Positions 16,121 through 24,279 of a stretch of DNA of 29,098 nt are shown here, piece after piece. The translations under genes were made by a program, and so were the position numbers. A model generated the notes under the pieces. The model did not search any database. It was not told the origin of the DNA and saw only the letters and a list, made by a program, of their open reading frames with translations. Positions within the stretch are counted from its first letter, which is position 1; each line of letters opens with the position of its first letter. Source of the stretch: CAYNDB01 sp964395915 (GTDB lineage: Bacteria > Nitrospinota_A > UBA7883 > JAJRTC01). Location: the NCBI GenBank assembly GCA_964395915.1, contig CAYNDB010000019.1, positions 1 through 29,098 of the forward strand, read 5' to 3'.

Positions 16121-18382
16121 TTGAACAAAGTTTTACGCAATCACAGCATCGAGTTTATTTCCCTGTTGCTTGTCGGGCTTGCCGCTTTTATCTACAGGTT
16201 TTTATCCGCGTCCGGATATTTTCAGAAAGCGGACGGGGTCGTCATAGCAATGATGGCGGACGATATCGCCAAGGGTGTGAATTTCCCGCTGATATACTAC
16301 GGCCAATTTTATATGGGGTCTATCGAGGCGTGGATTACCGCGCCACTTTTTATGATTACGGGCCCGACATGGTGGGGCATCGCATTTGCGCCGATTTTTG
16401 TTTCCACAATAGGTGTGATCCCTTTTTATTTTCTAGGCAAAAGCCTTGGCGGAAAAGCCTCGGGGATGGCGGCGGCGTTACTTTGGGCGATTACTCCGTT
16501 CGCCGTCAATTTTTACAATATCAGTCCACGAGGATGTTATCCGGAAGTTTTGTGCGGAGGAGCCGCTTTACTGTGGTACGCCACCGAGCGTTTTAAAGGA
16601 GCCTCGTTCGGGTCCGTCCCTTCATTTTTTATTGGCGCGCTTACAGGGCTTCTTTTATGGACGAGCCTGCTATCTGTTCCAGCCATCACAGTAGTCGCCC
16701 TTTCTGTTGTTTGGGCAAGTCGTTTAAAAATCTTTCAACGCGAAAATATAATATTGGCGGTAGGGTTTGCTGTAGGCGCGGCTCCTTTTCTGGCCATCCT
16801 TTCTTTTGTCAAGGGGGACACGACTACAAAAATAGGTTTTTCGAACCCATGGCAGCGGGCCGACGCTTTTTTTGAAACGTTAAAGTCACTTTTCCTGCCT
16901 TATCCCAGTATGGGTCCATCAACACTGTTAACGTTTATTGGATGGGCTTCACTTTTTATAATGTCTGTTTGCCTGATTATGGCGCTAATCCTTTCAATTA
17001 CCAAACGACGATCCGGTTCCGATATAGAGTGGCGCAACGCTATTCCTTTAACAGTTTTCACTGTGGTTTTTCTCGCGTTATACCTTTTAAACGAAAGTTC
17101 TCTAAGCCAGCAATCGCGCTATCTTTTGCCGATTTTTATTCCGCTTATCGTGGCGACCGCAATGATGTTCGCCAGGATATGGTCGAACAGGAAGATCGTC
17201 GCGCTCATTCTACCGATGGTGGTCATCGTTTCAGCTTATTTCAATAACGATTTTATTTTCACAAATGTTAAAAAGCAAAATATCGCCGACAGAAAATTAA
17301 TTGAAAACGCAGTGACACGGTTTTCTGGACTGGGACTTTCTTCAGTGATCTGGGTGGATTATGAGCGGGCGCATCAAACCACATACGAAGCGATGATACG
17401 CGGCGTCAAGCTTCGTTGCATGGATATAGAGGGGTCGCGAAGCGAGGTGATTACATATGAGGTGGAAAAAGACCTGAACACGGGTGTCGTCATCACGACT
17501 GCGGAAAGTGAAATATTAAATCAGTTAAAGTCGTGCTGTCAGGATGATTATAAGCTAAACAAGGCGGCTGGCGCGAAAGTTTTGAGCGGCATGAAACCTG
17601 TGCGCCGTCCAGCTCTATCCATCCCTCCTGAACAATGGATTCTGCCTGAAACACTGAAAGCGTTGGGAGACAGGCGGTTTTCCACCACGATAGCTTCGAA
17701 TAAATCTTTTACTGTGGAGCTTAAGGAACCAGCGAGGATAACAAAAATTCGCGCCATTATAGGTGGCCGCCAGCCTCAGTCGACCGCCATAATGGTTTCG
17801 GTTGATGGTAGTAACTGGCTTACGGCCGCGAAAGCCGTGGGGCCATCGTTGTTTGTCCCCGCGGGGCCAAAGGTGTATACAAGGGCCGTGCTGGGATATG
17901 ACAGGGAGCATCAGGAATGGAATTTTCCGCCGGTTGAAGCGAAGTTTATAAAATTTAAGATAGAACATCCCGAAGATAAGCTTTTTGATATACACGAGCT
18001 TTTTATTTATAAAGCGGCAAAGGAACCTGTTATAGACCCATCTCCAAAGAGCGTATATGAAGCCGCGCAAAACGCAGCGGTAAACCTCCTTGCGGCCAAT
18101 CGCTGGTATGCGGCGAACCTTCTGTTTTTTGAAAATAGGAAGTTCAACGTCATTAAGCCGACGTTGCGTCCGGTGGACCCTGTATATAGCTCTTCAAGAA
18201 TCGCGATAGAGCCTGGCCTGGGAGTTATGGTGGAAATGAGTGATGCTCTAGAGCTTTCCGACAGGTTAAATAAGAAAAAGATAGAATTTTCAGAAACCAA
18301 GCTGTCTGCCTCCCAACTTTTTACAATTACAGGCGGCGCTGGCGACGGGTGGTGGACAGGGTTTACATTGATTGATTGGTAA
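16121..18382 (+). CDS. GT-C-like polytopic membrane protein with C-terminal discoidin-like domain (753 aa)
   Basis: The first 375 residues contain about ten membrane helices. The first outer loop has ADGVVIAMMADDI (37-49), and YYGQFYMGSIEA (59-70) follows; the same pattern occurs in the 860-aa protein encoded opposite. This fits the GT-C (PMT/ArnT-type) glycosyltransferases that use polyprenyl-phosphate sugars. A soluble region follows, with a discoidin (F5/8 type C)-like beta domain at about 515-632 (VELKEPARITKIRAII, VSVDGSNW, IHELFIYKA). The acidic pair of classical members is D-G here, so the Asp (D38) is kept. The start is TTG at 16121 with AAAGGA ten bases upstream. Its last 20 bases overlap the end of the convergent gene. 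Activity is inferred. Confidence 0.75.
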   Translation: MNKVLRNHSIEFISLLLVGLAAFIYRFLSASGYFQKADGVVIAMMADDIAKGVNFPLIYYGQFYMGSIEAWITAPLFMITGPTWWGIAFAPIFVSTIGVIPFYFLGKSLGGKASGMAAALLWAITPFAVNFYNISPRGCYPEVLCGGAALLWYATERFKGASFGSVPSFFIGALTGLLLWTSLLSVPAITVVALSVVWASRLKIFQRENIILAVGFAVGAAPFLAILSFVKGDTTTKIGFSNPWQRADAFFETLKSLFLPYPSMGPSTLLTFIGWASLFIMSVCLIMALILSITKRRSGSDIEWRNAIPLTVFTVVFLALYLLNESSLSQQSRYLLPIFIPLIVATAMMFARIWSNRKIVALILPMVVIVSAYFNNDFIFTNVKKQNIADRKLIENAVTRFSGLGLSSVIWVDYERAHQTTYEAMIRGVKLRCMDIEGSRSEVITYEVEKDLNTGVVITTAESEILNQLKSCCQDDYKLNKAAGAKVLSGMKPVRRPALSIPPEQWILPETLKALGDRRFSTTIASNKSFTVELKEPARITKIRAIIGGRQPQSTAIMVSVDGSNWLTAAKAVGPSLFVPAGPKVYTRAVLGYDREHQEWNFPPVEAKFIKFKIEHPEDKLFDIHELFIYKAAKEPVIDPSPKSVYEAAQNAAVNLLAANRWYAANLLFFENRKFNVIKPTLRPVDPVYSSSRIAIEPGLGVMVEMSDALELSDRLNKKKIEFSETKLSASQLFTITGGAGDGWWTGFTLIDW

Positions 18383-20945
18383 GCGGGATGGTGAGGTATC
18401 GTGTGGTCAGGCGTGGGAAAGTATATGTGTCAGATTCGTTTTCCCCTATGATATGGCTTCCGGTCCATCTGATTTTTGGGTAGAAAATCTGAGGAGTAGG
18501 CCCCTGCGTCCATTCTAGTCCATCGTCGGAATATTTAACCGGGCCGCTTATTCGATTCTTTAGCTTGGCTAAAACTCCCGCTAGTTTAAAACCTGCAAGC
18601 GGAACGCTTTTCCCAAAATCGCATAATAAGGATTCATGCTCGGTTGCCTTACATCTGTCCGGGCCAAGCTCTTGCGCCAAAACCGCAGGCGTTATTATTC
18701 GATAGAGAATGTGATACTTGCCGAAGATTTTAGTTTTGTAACCAAACCCTTGTCTATCCATATAGCGTTTGATTTGTGGTAACTCACGCTCATGCGTCGC
18801 TATAGCGTCAAAATCACCAATGGCAAAATCGCGAATCGTCATTAGCGGGTCTTTGTTTAAATTGTTTTCTCTCAAGTTTGCCCATATATCTCCATCGCTT
18901 TTCAAGAAGACGTTAGCGGAAAAGTAGACGTCGCCTATGACTCTCTTGATTTTTTCATTTTCAAGGAAGGCGATCGTTTTATTCCAGTCGATATCCTGCG
19001 TTGTTTCTTTTGGAACTGGAACGCTTTTATAAAGATATATTTCACGCACATGCCAGTGTCGTCCCGCAGCGCCGATCTGCCTGATTCGCGCATATCGAGC
19101 TTTTTCTGTTTTGAAAATGTACTGGTTGAATCCGTCCGGAGCCTTGAACAGAAGATGAGGCCCCGCCCAGTAAAGAGCGCCGATGTTTGGAACTTGGGCC
19201 ACCTTTGTCCATTTCTGCTTATCCATAGATAGCTCTACAACCACATAACTTGGCATATCGGATTCCCATGAGGAGATAAGATCGATTCGTGAGATGTCGA
19301 CAGGCTCTCCAAAATCGAGCGTTAAAAACTCGTCGCCGGACTGCATTTTTTGAGAGTTCCAGAGAGTGTCAAAGTCGCCATCCAACGCTTTCCATGCGTC
19401 TTGACCATGTGGCTTCCCACTTATTTTGATAGATTCTCTGGGTATTGGAACAAACTGCGCGGATGGTGGCTTTATGTCGTAGAAAATAGTGTAGGGATTG
19501 ACCCGCTTTTTTTTGTAACCGGCCAGCGTCGCTGTTAACGCCGCTTCAAACGCGTCGAGATTGTGGTCCTCCAGAACAAACGCCGGGTTGTAGGACGCGT
19601 CGACCATGCGGCTATATTCTTTAAGCCTGGAGCCCGAGTATGCGCTTGCGGTTATTTTACCGTTCGTTTCATATACGATACTCGTATCGTCCAGAAACCT
19701 GACGTACGCCGTATTAATGTTCAGCTCCTCAAGCGCCGGTATCAAATTTTTATAGGTGAAAAAGCGGTCGTCCAGCCTGGTGTCCATCCTGTAAGCGTGG
19801 TATGACCCGCTGGCGTATGCGTAAACGGATATACCGGCGTTAAGGAGAATCAGGCAGAAGGCTATCGCAATGGCTCCGGTTTTCGTTTTCGAATACGCCT
19901 TCTGGAACGTATATCCCAGAACAAACGCCAGGGCGATAATGATCGGCAGATAGTAACGGTATTGTATCCACTGATATTTATCCGCGTTTATTAATACATA
20001 GGCGCTCAATGCGCCTGCTATCAGCAGCCATCCAAAAAGAGGAAGGAGCGCGGCTCTTGAACGTTCCATTGCCCCTTTGACCATGAAGACAAGGCTTGCC
20101 AAAAGAGATATCTCAAGAAGCCCTAAAGCCGCTTGCTCCAAAAATGGAGGGAGCAGTTGATAACCGAGAAAAAGTGGCATATGGCGTATCGACTCTGAAA
20201 ATCCGTTCGCCAGGGCGTCCCAATTCCAGCCTGGGCCTGAGCTTGCGCTTTGACCAAAGTCGATAACTTTGATATTTCTTAAAATAGACAACCAGAAAGG
20301 GGCTCCGCCAATTACGCAACCGGCGAGAGATACCGGTATCGCCCATGAACGTAGAATCCGCCAATTCGCTAGAATAATTATTATCGCCGCCGCGATAACG
20401 CAGATCAGGTTGCCCGGGTGGTTCCAGAGAGAAAACCCGATGATAATTCCAAAGAAAAAATAGAAAATGTTTGATGTGGTTTGATATCTGATAATCCTGG
20501 CGGTGAGGTAGATTATCACGCTGCTTGTAAGAAGGCCTGCGATATGCCCTCCGCTGGGGAGGATTGACCAGATCACCAGTATTACAGGAGGGATAGCGAA
20601 CCATGCAAGCGCCATCAACGCCCCGTTTTCATCCAGCAGAAGACGGGCCGCCCGCCATACGAAAAACGTAGATAGAATCGACATCACAACAATCGCCATC
20701 CTCAACGTAAGCGGGTCGTTGGGGAAGACAAGTAATCCTCCGGCGATAAACAGGGCTTCCAGCGGGCCGAAATAGTTGTGCCCATACATGAATATCGGGA
20801 TGTGCCCACGCAGTATATCCATCGCCATCACCCCTATATTCGCCTCGTCAAGGTTGGCGACGTCATAGTAGGAGGCGAGGTATGGCAGCTTCAGGGCAAA
20901 CGATACAGCAAAAATCAGTATGGCGATATATGAGGCGCGGTTCAT
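18363..20945 (-). CDS. GT-C-like polytopic membrane protein with two C-terminal discoidin-like domains (860 aa)
   Basis: The N-terminal half (1-375) has about ten membrane helices. The first loop carries NLDEANIG (D33, E34), the acid pair seen in GT-C glycosyltransferases of the PMT/ArnT type, followed by MYGHNYFGPLEAL (53-65), so it is a paralogue of the 753-aa protein. The soluble C-terminal half holds a clear discoidin (F5/8 type C) domain at about 505-640 (DGDFDTLWNS, LDFGEPVDISRIDLIS, VVELSMDKQKWTKV, ARIRQIG, VREIYLYK), a linker with its own alpha/beta pattern, and a partial second discoidin-like unit at 770-860 (CDFGKSVPLAGFKLAG, SDDGLEW). The ATG has no clear ribosome-binding site. A promoter and palindrome precede it. 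Function is inferred. Confidence 0.78.
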   Translation of the reverse strand: MNRASYIAILIFAVSFALKLPYLASYYDVANLDEANIGVMAMDILRGHIPIFMYGHNYFGPLEALFIAGGLLVFPNDPLTLRMAIVVMSILSTFFVWRAARLLLDENGALMALAWFAIPPVILVIWSILPSGGHIAGLLTSSVIIYLTARIIRYQTTSNIFYFFFGIIIGFSLWNHPGNLICVIAAAIIIILANWRILRSWAIPVSLAGCVIGGAPFWLSILRNIKVIDFGQSASSGPGWNWDALANGFSESIRHMPLFLGYQLLPPFLEQAALGLLEISLLASLVFMVKGAMERSRAALLPLFGWLLIAGALSAYVLINADKYQWIQYRYYLPIIIALAFVLGYTFQKAYSKTKTGAIAIAFCLILLNAGISVYAYASGSYHAYRMDTRLDDRFFTYKNLIPALEELNINTAYVRFLDDTSIVYETNGKITASAYSGSRLKEYSRMVDASYNPAFVLEDHNLDAFEAALTATLAGYKKKRVNPYTIFYDIKPPSAQFVPIPRESIKISGKPHGQDAWKALDGDFDTLWNSQKMQSGDEFLTLDFGEPVDISRIDLISSWESDMPSYVVVELSMDKQKWTKVAQVPNIGALYWAGPHLLFKAPDGFNQYIFKTEKARYARIRQIGAAGRHWHVREIYLYKSVPVPKETTQDIDWNKTIAFLENEKIKRVIGDVYFSANVFLKSDGDIWANLRENNLNKDPLMTIRDFAIGDFDAIATHERELPQIKRYMDRQGFGYKTKIFGKYHILYRIITPAVLAQELGPDRCKATEHESLLCDFGKSVPLAGFKLAGVLAKLKNRISGPVKYSDDGLEWTQGPTPQIFYPKIRWTGSHIIGENESDTYTFPRLTTRYLTIPLTNQSM

Positions 20946-20967
20946 AATAGTAAATAATTTTTTGAAG

Positions 20968-20981
20968 TTATGCCGGCATAA
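20968..20981. promoter_or_regulatory. Perfect 14-bp palindrome, candidate operator
   Basis: TTATGCCGGCATAA reads the same on both strands. It lies 22 bases upstream of the 860-aa gene start, within its likely leader, downstream of the candidate promoter at 21077-21105. The position fits a repressor roadblock or an RNA element; no known regulator consensus was recognised. Confidence 0.4.
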
Positions 20982-21076
20982 GATAGTGTCTCAGCTTGAA
21001 AAAAGAATAGTGACGAAATCCTCCACCATTGGCTCAGGATGACATAACGTCGTCATTCACGAAGTGGAGCTTCACA

Positions 21077-21105
21077 ATTAAAACTTAACAGAATCATTAT
21101 TTCAA
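21077..21105 (-). promoter_or_regulatory. Candidate promoter for the 860-aa membrane gene
   Basis: On the minus strand TTGAAA (21105-21100) is followed after exactly 17 bases by TTTAAT (21082-21077). Transcription would begin near 21070, giving a leader of about 125 bases that contains the 14-bp palindrome. Confidence 0.45.
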
Positions 21106-21154
21106 ACTGAAACACCACCCGATATACGGGCGCTTTCTAAAGGGAAAAATTATA

Positions 21155-21163
21155 TGTTACAAT
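21155..21163 (+). promoter_or_regulatory. Candidate extended -10 promoter for the lipoprotein cluster
   Basis: TGTTACAAT (21155-21163) has the TGn extension and a TACAAT hexamer; the -35 region is poor. Transcription would start near 21170, leaving a leader of about 158 bases before the lipoprotein at 21328. It points away from the minus-strand promoter at 21077-21105. Confidence 0.35.
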
Positions 21164-21276
21164 CCCCGATTGGAACAGCCTATTCTTGCGCTTGTTACTA
21201 TTATCGAAACGTTAAGCTTCAGGATCGGGCTCTTTGATAATAGAGAAAATATGTGTGAGGTTAATTGATTGGAAAT

Positions 21277-21299
21277 CCTGGGTTGGACGCCAGGTTTTT
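21277..21299 (+). terminator. Terminator-like hairpin in the lipoprotein leader
   Basis: CCTGG (21277-21281) pairs with CCAGG (21290-21294) around an 8-base loop, directly followed by TTTTT. It lies 28 bases before the lipoprotein start codon and downstream of the candidate promoter, as an attenuator would. The stem is short, so it may be chance. Confidence 0.3.
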
Positions 21300-21327
21300 C
21301 TGTATTAAGGTTTATTATGGGGTGACA

Positions 21328-22344
21328 ATGTGTAATAGAGCGTTAGCATTGTTTTGCTTGCCAATAGCGCTTTTATTGGCATCGTGCGGAGGGGGGAGCG
21401 ACTCGAATACACTACAGTCTTGCGGCGTCAAGGTGGAAACTCCGTCTTCAGCGGAAGCTTCATTTTCACTTGAGATAGGTTATGGGGCGGCGCTCACGTC
21501 CACTCCGGGAAATCCGATAGCCGCAACTCCAAGAAACGGTGGGTTTGTAGATGTGAACACAGCTTCATATGCTCTGGCGATATGGAATATCGACAGCAAA
21601 GGCCTGGACGATAAATCGATTTATTATGATTTTGAGCTATATGCGGACTCTGGTCTGACTGATCTTGTCGCCGGTGTGTCCGCGATTCCACAAGACGAAA
21701 ATCAGTTTTCCACCGCTTGGGCCATTGGCGCCTGTGCGCCAGAGGTCACTCTTGTCAGCGATAGACAATATTACTGGCGCGCGCGCGCTGTCGTTGATGA
21801 TGTTCCTCTGACATGGTCTTTGGTAAATGTTTTTTCGATTGTCAATTTTTGCTCAATTGGCGGAGAGCCGTATGCAAACGATATCCTCGAGCTAAATTAC
21901 GTCAGGACTTGTGACAGCCTGGCTTTTACCGATCCTTATGAAGCGCTTGGCCCGAACAACGCCTCAGGAAGCGGTACTACAGCCGATCCTTACCAAGGAT
22001 TTGTTTCGCTCGATTATGGTGGCTCACTTATCGTGGAGATGGGGGAGACTGTCATTGATGGCGATGGCCCGGATATCAGAATATATGAATATGTCTCTTC
22101 GGAGCCGCTCGAAGTCTTCGTGAGTCCGACGGAAATTGGACCCTGGGTATCGCTTGGAGTGAAATGGTGTGGGGTTTATTGCGATTTTGACCTTGCGCTT
22201 GCTGAAATGGAATACGCGCGCTTTATACAGGTAAAGGATGTTTATTCTCTCGCAGGCTTGTGCCACTCCACCTCAGGCCCGGATATAGATGCGATAATCG
22301 GCCTTAATGTAGCCTCTGACCTGATACAATGCCAAACCATCTGA
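21328..22344 (+). CDS. Lipoprotein with FN3-like and cysteine-rich discoidin-like domains
   Basis: The 338-aa product begins MCNRALALFC and has the lipobox LLASC with the acylated Cys at residue 20, followed by Gly/Ser, without Asp at +2, so outer-membrane sorting is plausible. After it comes a fibronectin-type-III-like domain (about 50-175: TPRNGGFVDV, YYDFELYADSGL, YYWRARAVVDD), then a discoidin-like domain (about 180-335: DPYEALGPN, GFVSLDYGGSL, GDGPDIRIYEY, VKWCGVYC, LCHSTSGPDID). The frame is open to a TTG at 21265, but the ATG at 21328 gives a proper signal peptide and follows GGGGTG by three to four bases. It overlaps the next gene by 16 bases. The C-terminal half is paralogous to the lipoprotein at 22832. 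Function is unknown; surface binding is inferred. Confidence 0.78.
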   Translation: MCNRALALFCLPIALLLASCGGGSDSNTLQSCGVKVETPSSAEASFSLEIGYGAALTSTPGNPIAATPRNGGFVDVNTASYALAIWNIDSKGLDDKSIYYDFELYADSGLTDLVAGVSAIPQDENQFSTAWAIGACAPEVTLVSDRQYYWRARAVVDDVPLTWSLVNVFSIVNFCSIGGEPYANDILELNYVRTCDSLAFTDPYEALGPNNASGSGTTADPYQGFVSLDYGGSLIVEMGETVIDGDGPDIRIYEYVSSEPLEVFVSPTEIGPWVSLGVKWCGVYCDFDLALAEMEYARFIQVKDVYSLAGLCHSTSGPDIDAIIGLNVASDLIQCQTI

Positions 22345-22820
22345 AAAAACTGAAACAAATAACGCTCGCGTTTATGCTTGTTGCGCTTGTCGGGCTAAGC
22401 TCATGCGGAAGCGATAAAAGTGAATATGATTTGGCCAGCGTGTCTCACTCTGTGCCATCATGGATGATCGGAACATGGCAAGCTGTTCGTTTAAAATTAG
22501 GTTCCGATGTTTCTTCTTATGAAATGATGTTGGTCATCACAAAGGACCACTTTGAATACCATTATCCCGATTGTGACGTGTATGGTGTGTTGTCAATGGA
22601 TAGCGAGCTTCCGATGTATGCGAGCAATCCGTATATACTGGAGATGACAGAGTCTACAGATTGCAGCGTTCAATGGGATATACCAACATTTATCGGCTCT
22701 ATGGATTTCGGGCGAATATGGTCGGACGATGACGGATTCGGAATTCAACGGGTATCGGATATTTACCCGGATTACTACTGGATTTACAACTGGAGGGTAA
22801 GTATTCTCGGAGTTTCTTAA
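22329..22820 (+). CDS. Small lipoprotein, possibly lipocalin-like
   Basis: The 163-aa protein has a lipoprotein signal peptide with lipobox GLSSC (acylated Cys at 26). The mature part starts with a SWMIGTWQAV segment, then alternates in a beta-rich pattern; a Gly-x-Trp near the first strand is a lipocalin feature, but this is only a suggestion. It has no paralogue in the window. Its ATG lies within the end of the preceding lipoprotein gene (16-base overlap), so translation is probably coupled, and the third lipoprotein starts 11 bases after its stop. Its conserved position between two related lipoproteins suggests a shared job. Confidence 0.65.
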   Translation: MPNHLKKLKQITLAFMLVALVGLSSCGSDKSEYDLASVSHSVPSWMIGTWQAVRLKLGSDVSSYEMMLVITKDHFEYHYPDCDVYGVLSMDSELPMYASNPYILEMTESTDCSVQWDIPTFIGSMDFGRIWSDDDGFGIQRVSDIYPDYYWIYNWRVSILGVS

Positions 22821-22831
22821 AGTAAAGCTTA

Positions 22832-24256
22832 ATGAGAGTATTGATAGCAGACATGGGTTTCAGGCAAAACGTGTTTTTGTTTCTTTTAGCGTTCTTGGTT
22901 ACAGTAGTTTCAGCGTGTGGAGGGGGAGACTGGGAGGCTATCCCTCCAGCTCCACTATTTGTAGAATCTCCTTCCGATGGCGGATTTATAGAGCCCCAAA
23001 AGACTCTCGAGTTTGCTGTAACAAATACCACTCCTGAACTGGCTCCCGATGCGGTTTATTCATTTGAACTTTATAATGATGAAGGGATGCTGGAAAAACT
23101 TGAAGCGGTGGAAGGCTACCGGGAAGACTCAACTGGGACCGTCCGGTGGACTATTGATAACATAAAAAAAGACGCTGATAAATCTTTTGAAGATTATCCA
23201 TATAACATTACTTATGACGATAGCCCTTATGATAATAGAGCGTATTGGTGGCGTTGGAGCGTTACATATATGAAGGACACCGGGCCAGTAACAGAAGAGT
23301 CGCCCCTTTTAATGGTACGCGTAAAAAGGGAAAACTACATGCAAGTGGCGTCACCAAGAAACGACGGGTATATGGATATCAGGAATACCACTTCTCCGCG
23401 GCTGGCAGTGTGGAATCTTTACACCGGCGATAGCTCCGTTGATATTAAATATGACTTTGAGCTATACAGCGATGAAGGAATGACTGGTTTACTACAATCC
23501 ATCGAAGGGGTGGAGCAGCAAAGCGATGAAATCTATACCGCATGGTCTGTGGACACGAACATTGATTCTCCCGCCGCCTTGCAGTTTAATACAGTTTCTG
23601 CGGATCCTGCCGTTGACGCCCCGACTACGGAAGACCCTGTGGTGGCCGAGCCGCTTGCCCTTGAGCTTGGGGCTACTTATTACTGGCGCGCAAGAGAAGT
23701 TATCGCCGATGTTCCCGGGAACTGGACGGATGTTTATTCATTTACTGTTGTCGATATCTGCGAAATATCAGGCTCCATATACGCGGAGCACGTAACGGAG
23801 CTTACGCCTGCGCGATACTGTCCCAATATTGAGTTTACGGATGTTTCCCAAGCTCTTGGCCCTCCGAGCGCCGGTGGTGACGGAATCCCGTCAGACCCCT
23901 ATTACGGTTTTCTTTCAATCGACATTGGTGGGATTCTTGGGGTTGAGATGGGGAAAACGGTCTATAACGGGTGGGGAAATGACATTAGGGTGTATGAGTA
24001 TGTAACTGAGGAGCCGATTGAATTGTTCGTTGCCAATTCAGAGATCGGCCCATGGTATTCCCTTGGATTACGGTGGTGCGATCCTTATTGCGATTGGGAC
24101 CTTGGCGCGTCTCCCTTGTCATATGCGCGGTATATACGCATTAAAGACAGCTGGCCTCTTCCTAACAGTTGCCACTCCACTTCCGGCGCCGATATACATG
24201 CGGTGGAAGCGTTAAACTGGGTGACCGACTCTGTGGGGCAGTGTGGCGGATATTAA
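22832..24256 (+). CDS. Lipoprotein with two FN3-like domains and a cysteine-rich discoidin-like domain
   Basis: The 474-aa product has a lipobox VVSAC with the acylated Cys at 29. An alternative ATG at 22853 would give a shorter signal peptide beginning MGFRQNVF with Cys at 22; neither start has a strong ribosome-binding site. Two fibronectin-III-like units follow (about 35-165 with YSFELYNDEGM and YWWRWSV; about 170-305 with YDFELYSDEGM and YYWRARE). The C-terminal discoidin-like domain (about 310-474) matches the 338-aa lipoprotein closely: FTDVSQALGPPS, GFLSIDIGG, GNDIRVYEY, IGPWYSLGLRWC, SCHSTSGADIHA, and the cysteines correspond. An exported ligand-binding or structural role is inferred. 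Confidence 0.75.
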   Translation: MRVLIADMGFRQNVFLFLLAFLVTVVSACGGGDWEAIPPAPLFVESPSDGGFIEPQKTLEFAVTNTTPELAPDAVYSFELYNDEGMLEKLEAVEGYREDSTGTVRWTIDNIKKDADKSFEDYPYNITYDDSPYDNRAYWWRWSVTYMKDTGPVTEESPLLMVRVKRENYMQVASPRNDGYMDIRNTTSPRLAVWNLYTGDSSVDIKYDFELYSDEGMTGLLQSIEGVEQQSDEIYTAWSVDTNIDSPAALQFNTVSADPAVDAPTTEDPVVAEPLALELGATYYWRAREVIADVPGNWTDVYSFTVVDICEISGSIYAEHVTELTPARYCPNIEFTDVSQALGPPSAGGDGIPSDPYYGFLSIDIGGILGVEMGKTVYNGWGNDIRVYEYVTEEPIELFVANSEIGPWYSLGLRWCDPYCDWDLGASPLSYARYIRIKDSWPLPNSCHSTSGADIHAVEALNWVTDSVGQCGGY

Positions 24257-24279
24257 CGGCTTAACTTAACAGATTTACT

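Larger units (their letters stand above)
20946..21327. other. 382-base divergent regulatory region
   Basis: This stretch separates the leftward 860-aa membrane gene from the rightward lipoprotein genes and has no plausible coding frame. It contains a 14-bp palindrome, candidate promoters on both strands, and a terminator-like hairpin close to the lipoprotein start, each listed separately. The segment around 21010-21060 includes CTCAGGATGAC and ATGAC/GTCAT words like those of small dispersed intergenic repeats; a single copy cannot prove this. Confidence 0.5.

Noticed and set aside
21001..21080. A dispersed intergenic repeat (CTCAGGATGAC and GTCATTC words)
   Set aside because: There is only one copy in the window, so a repeat family cannot be supported.
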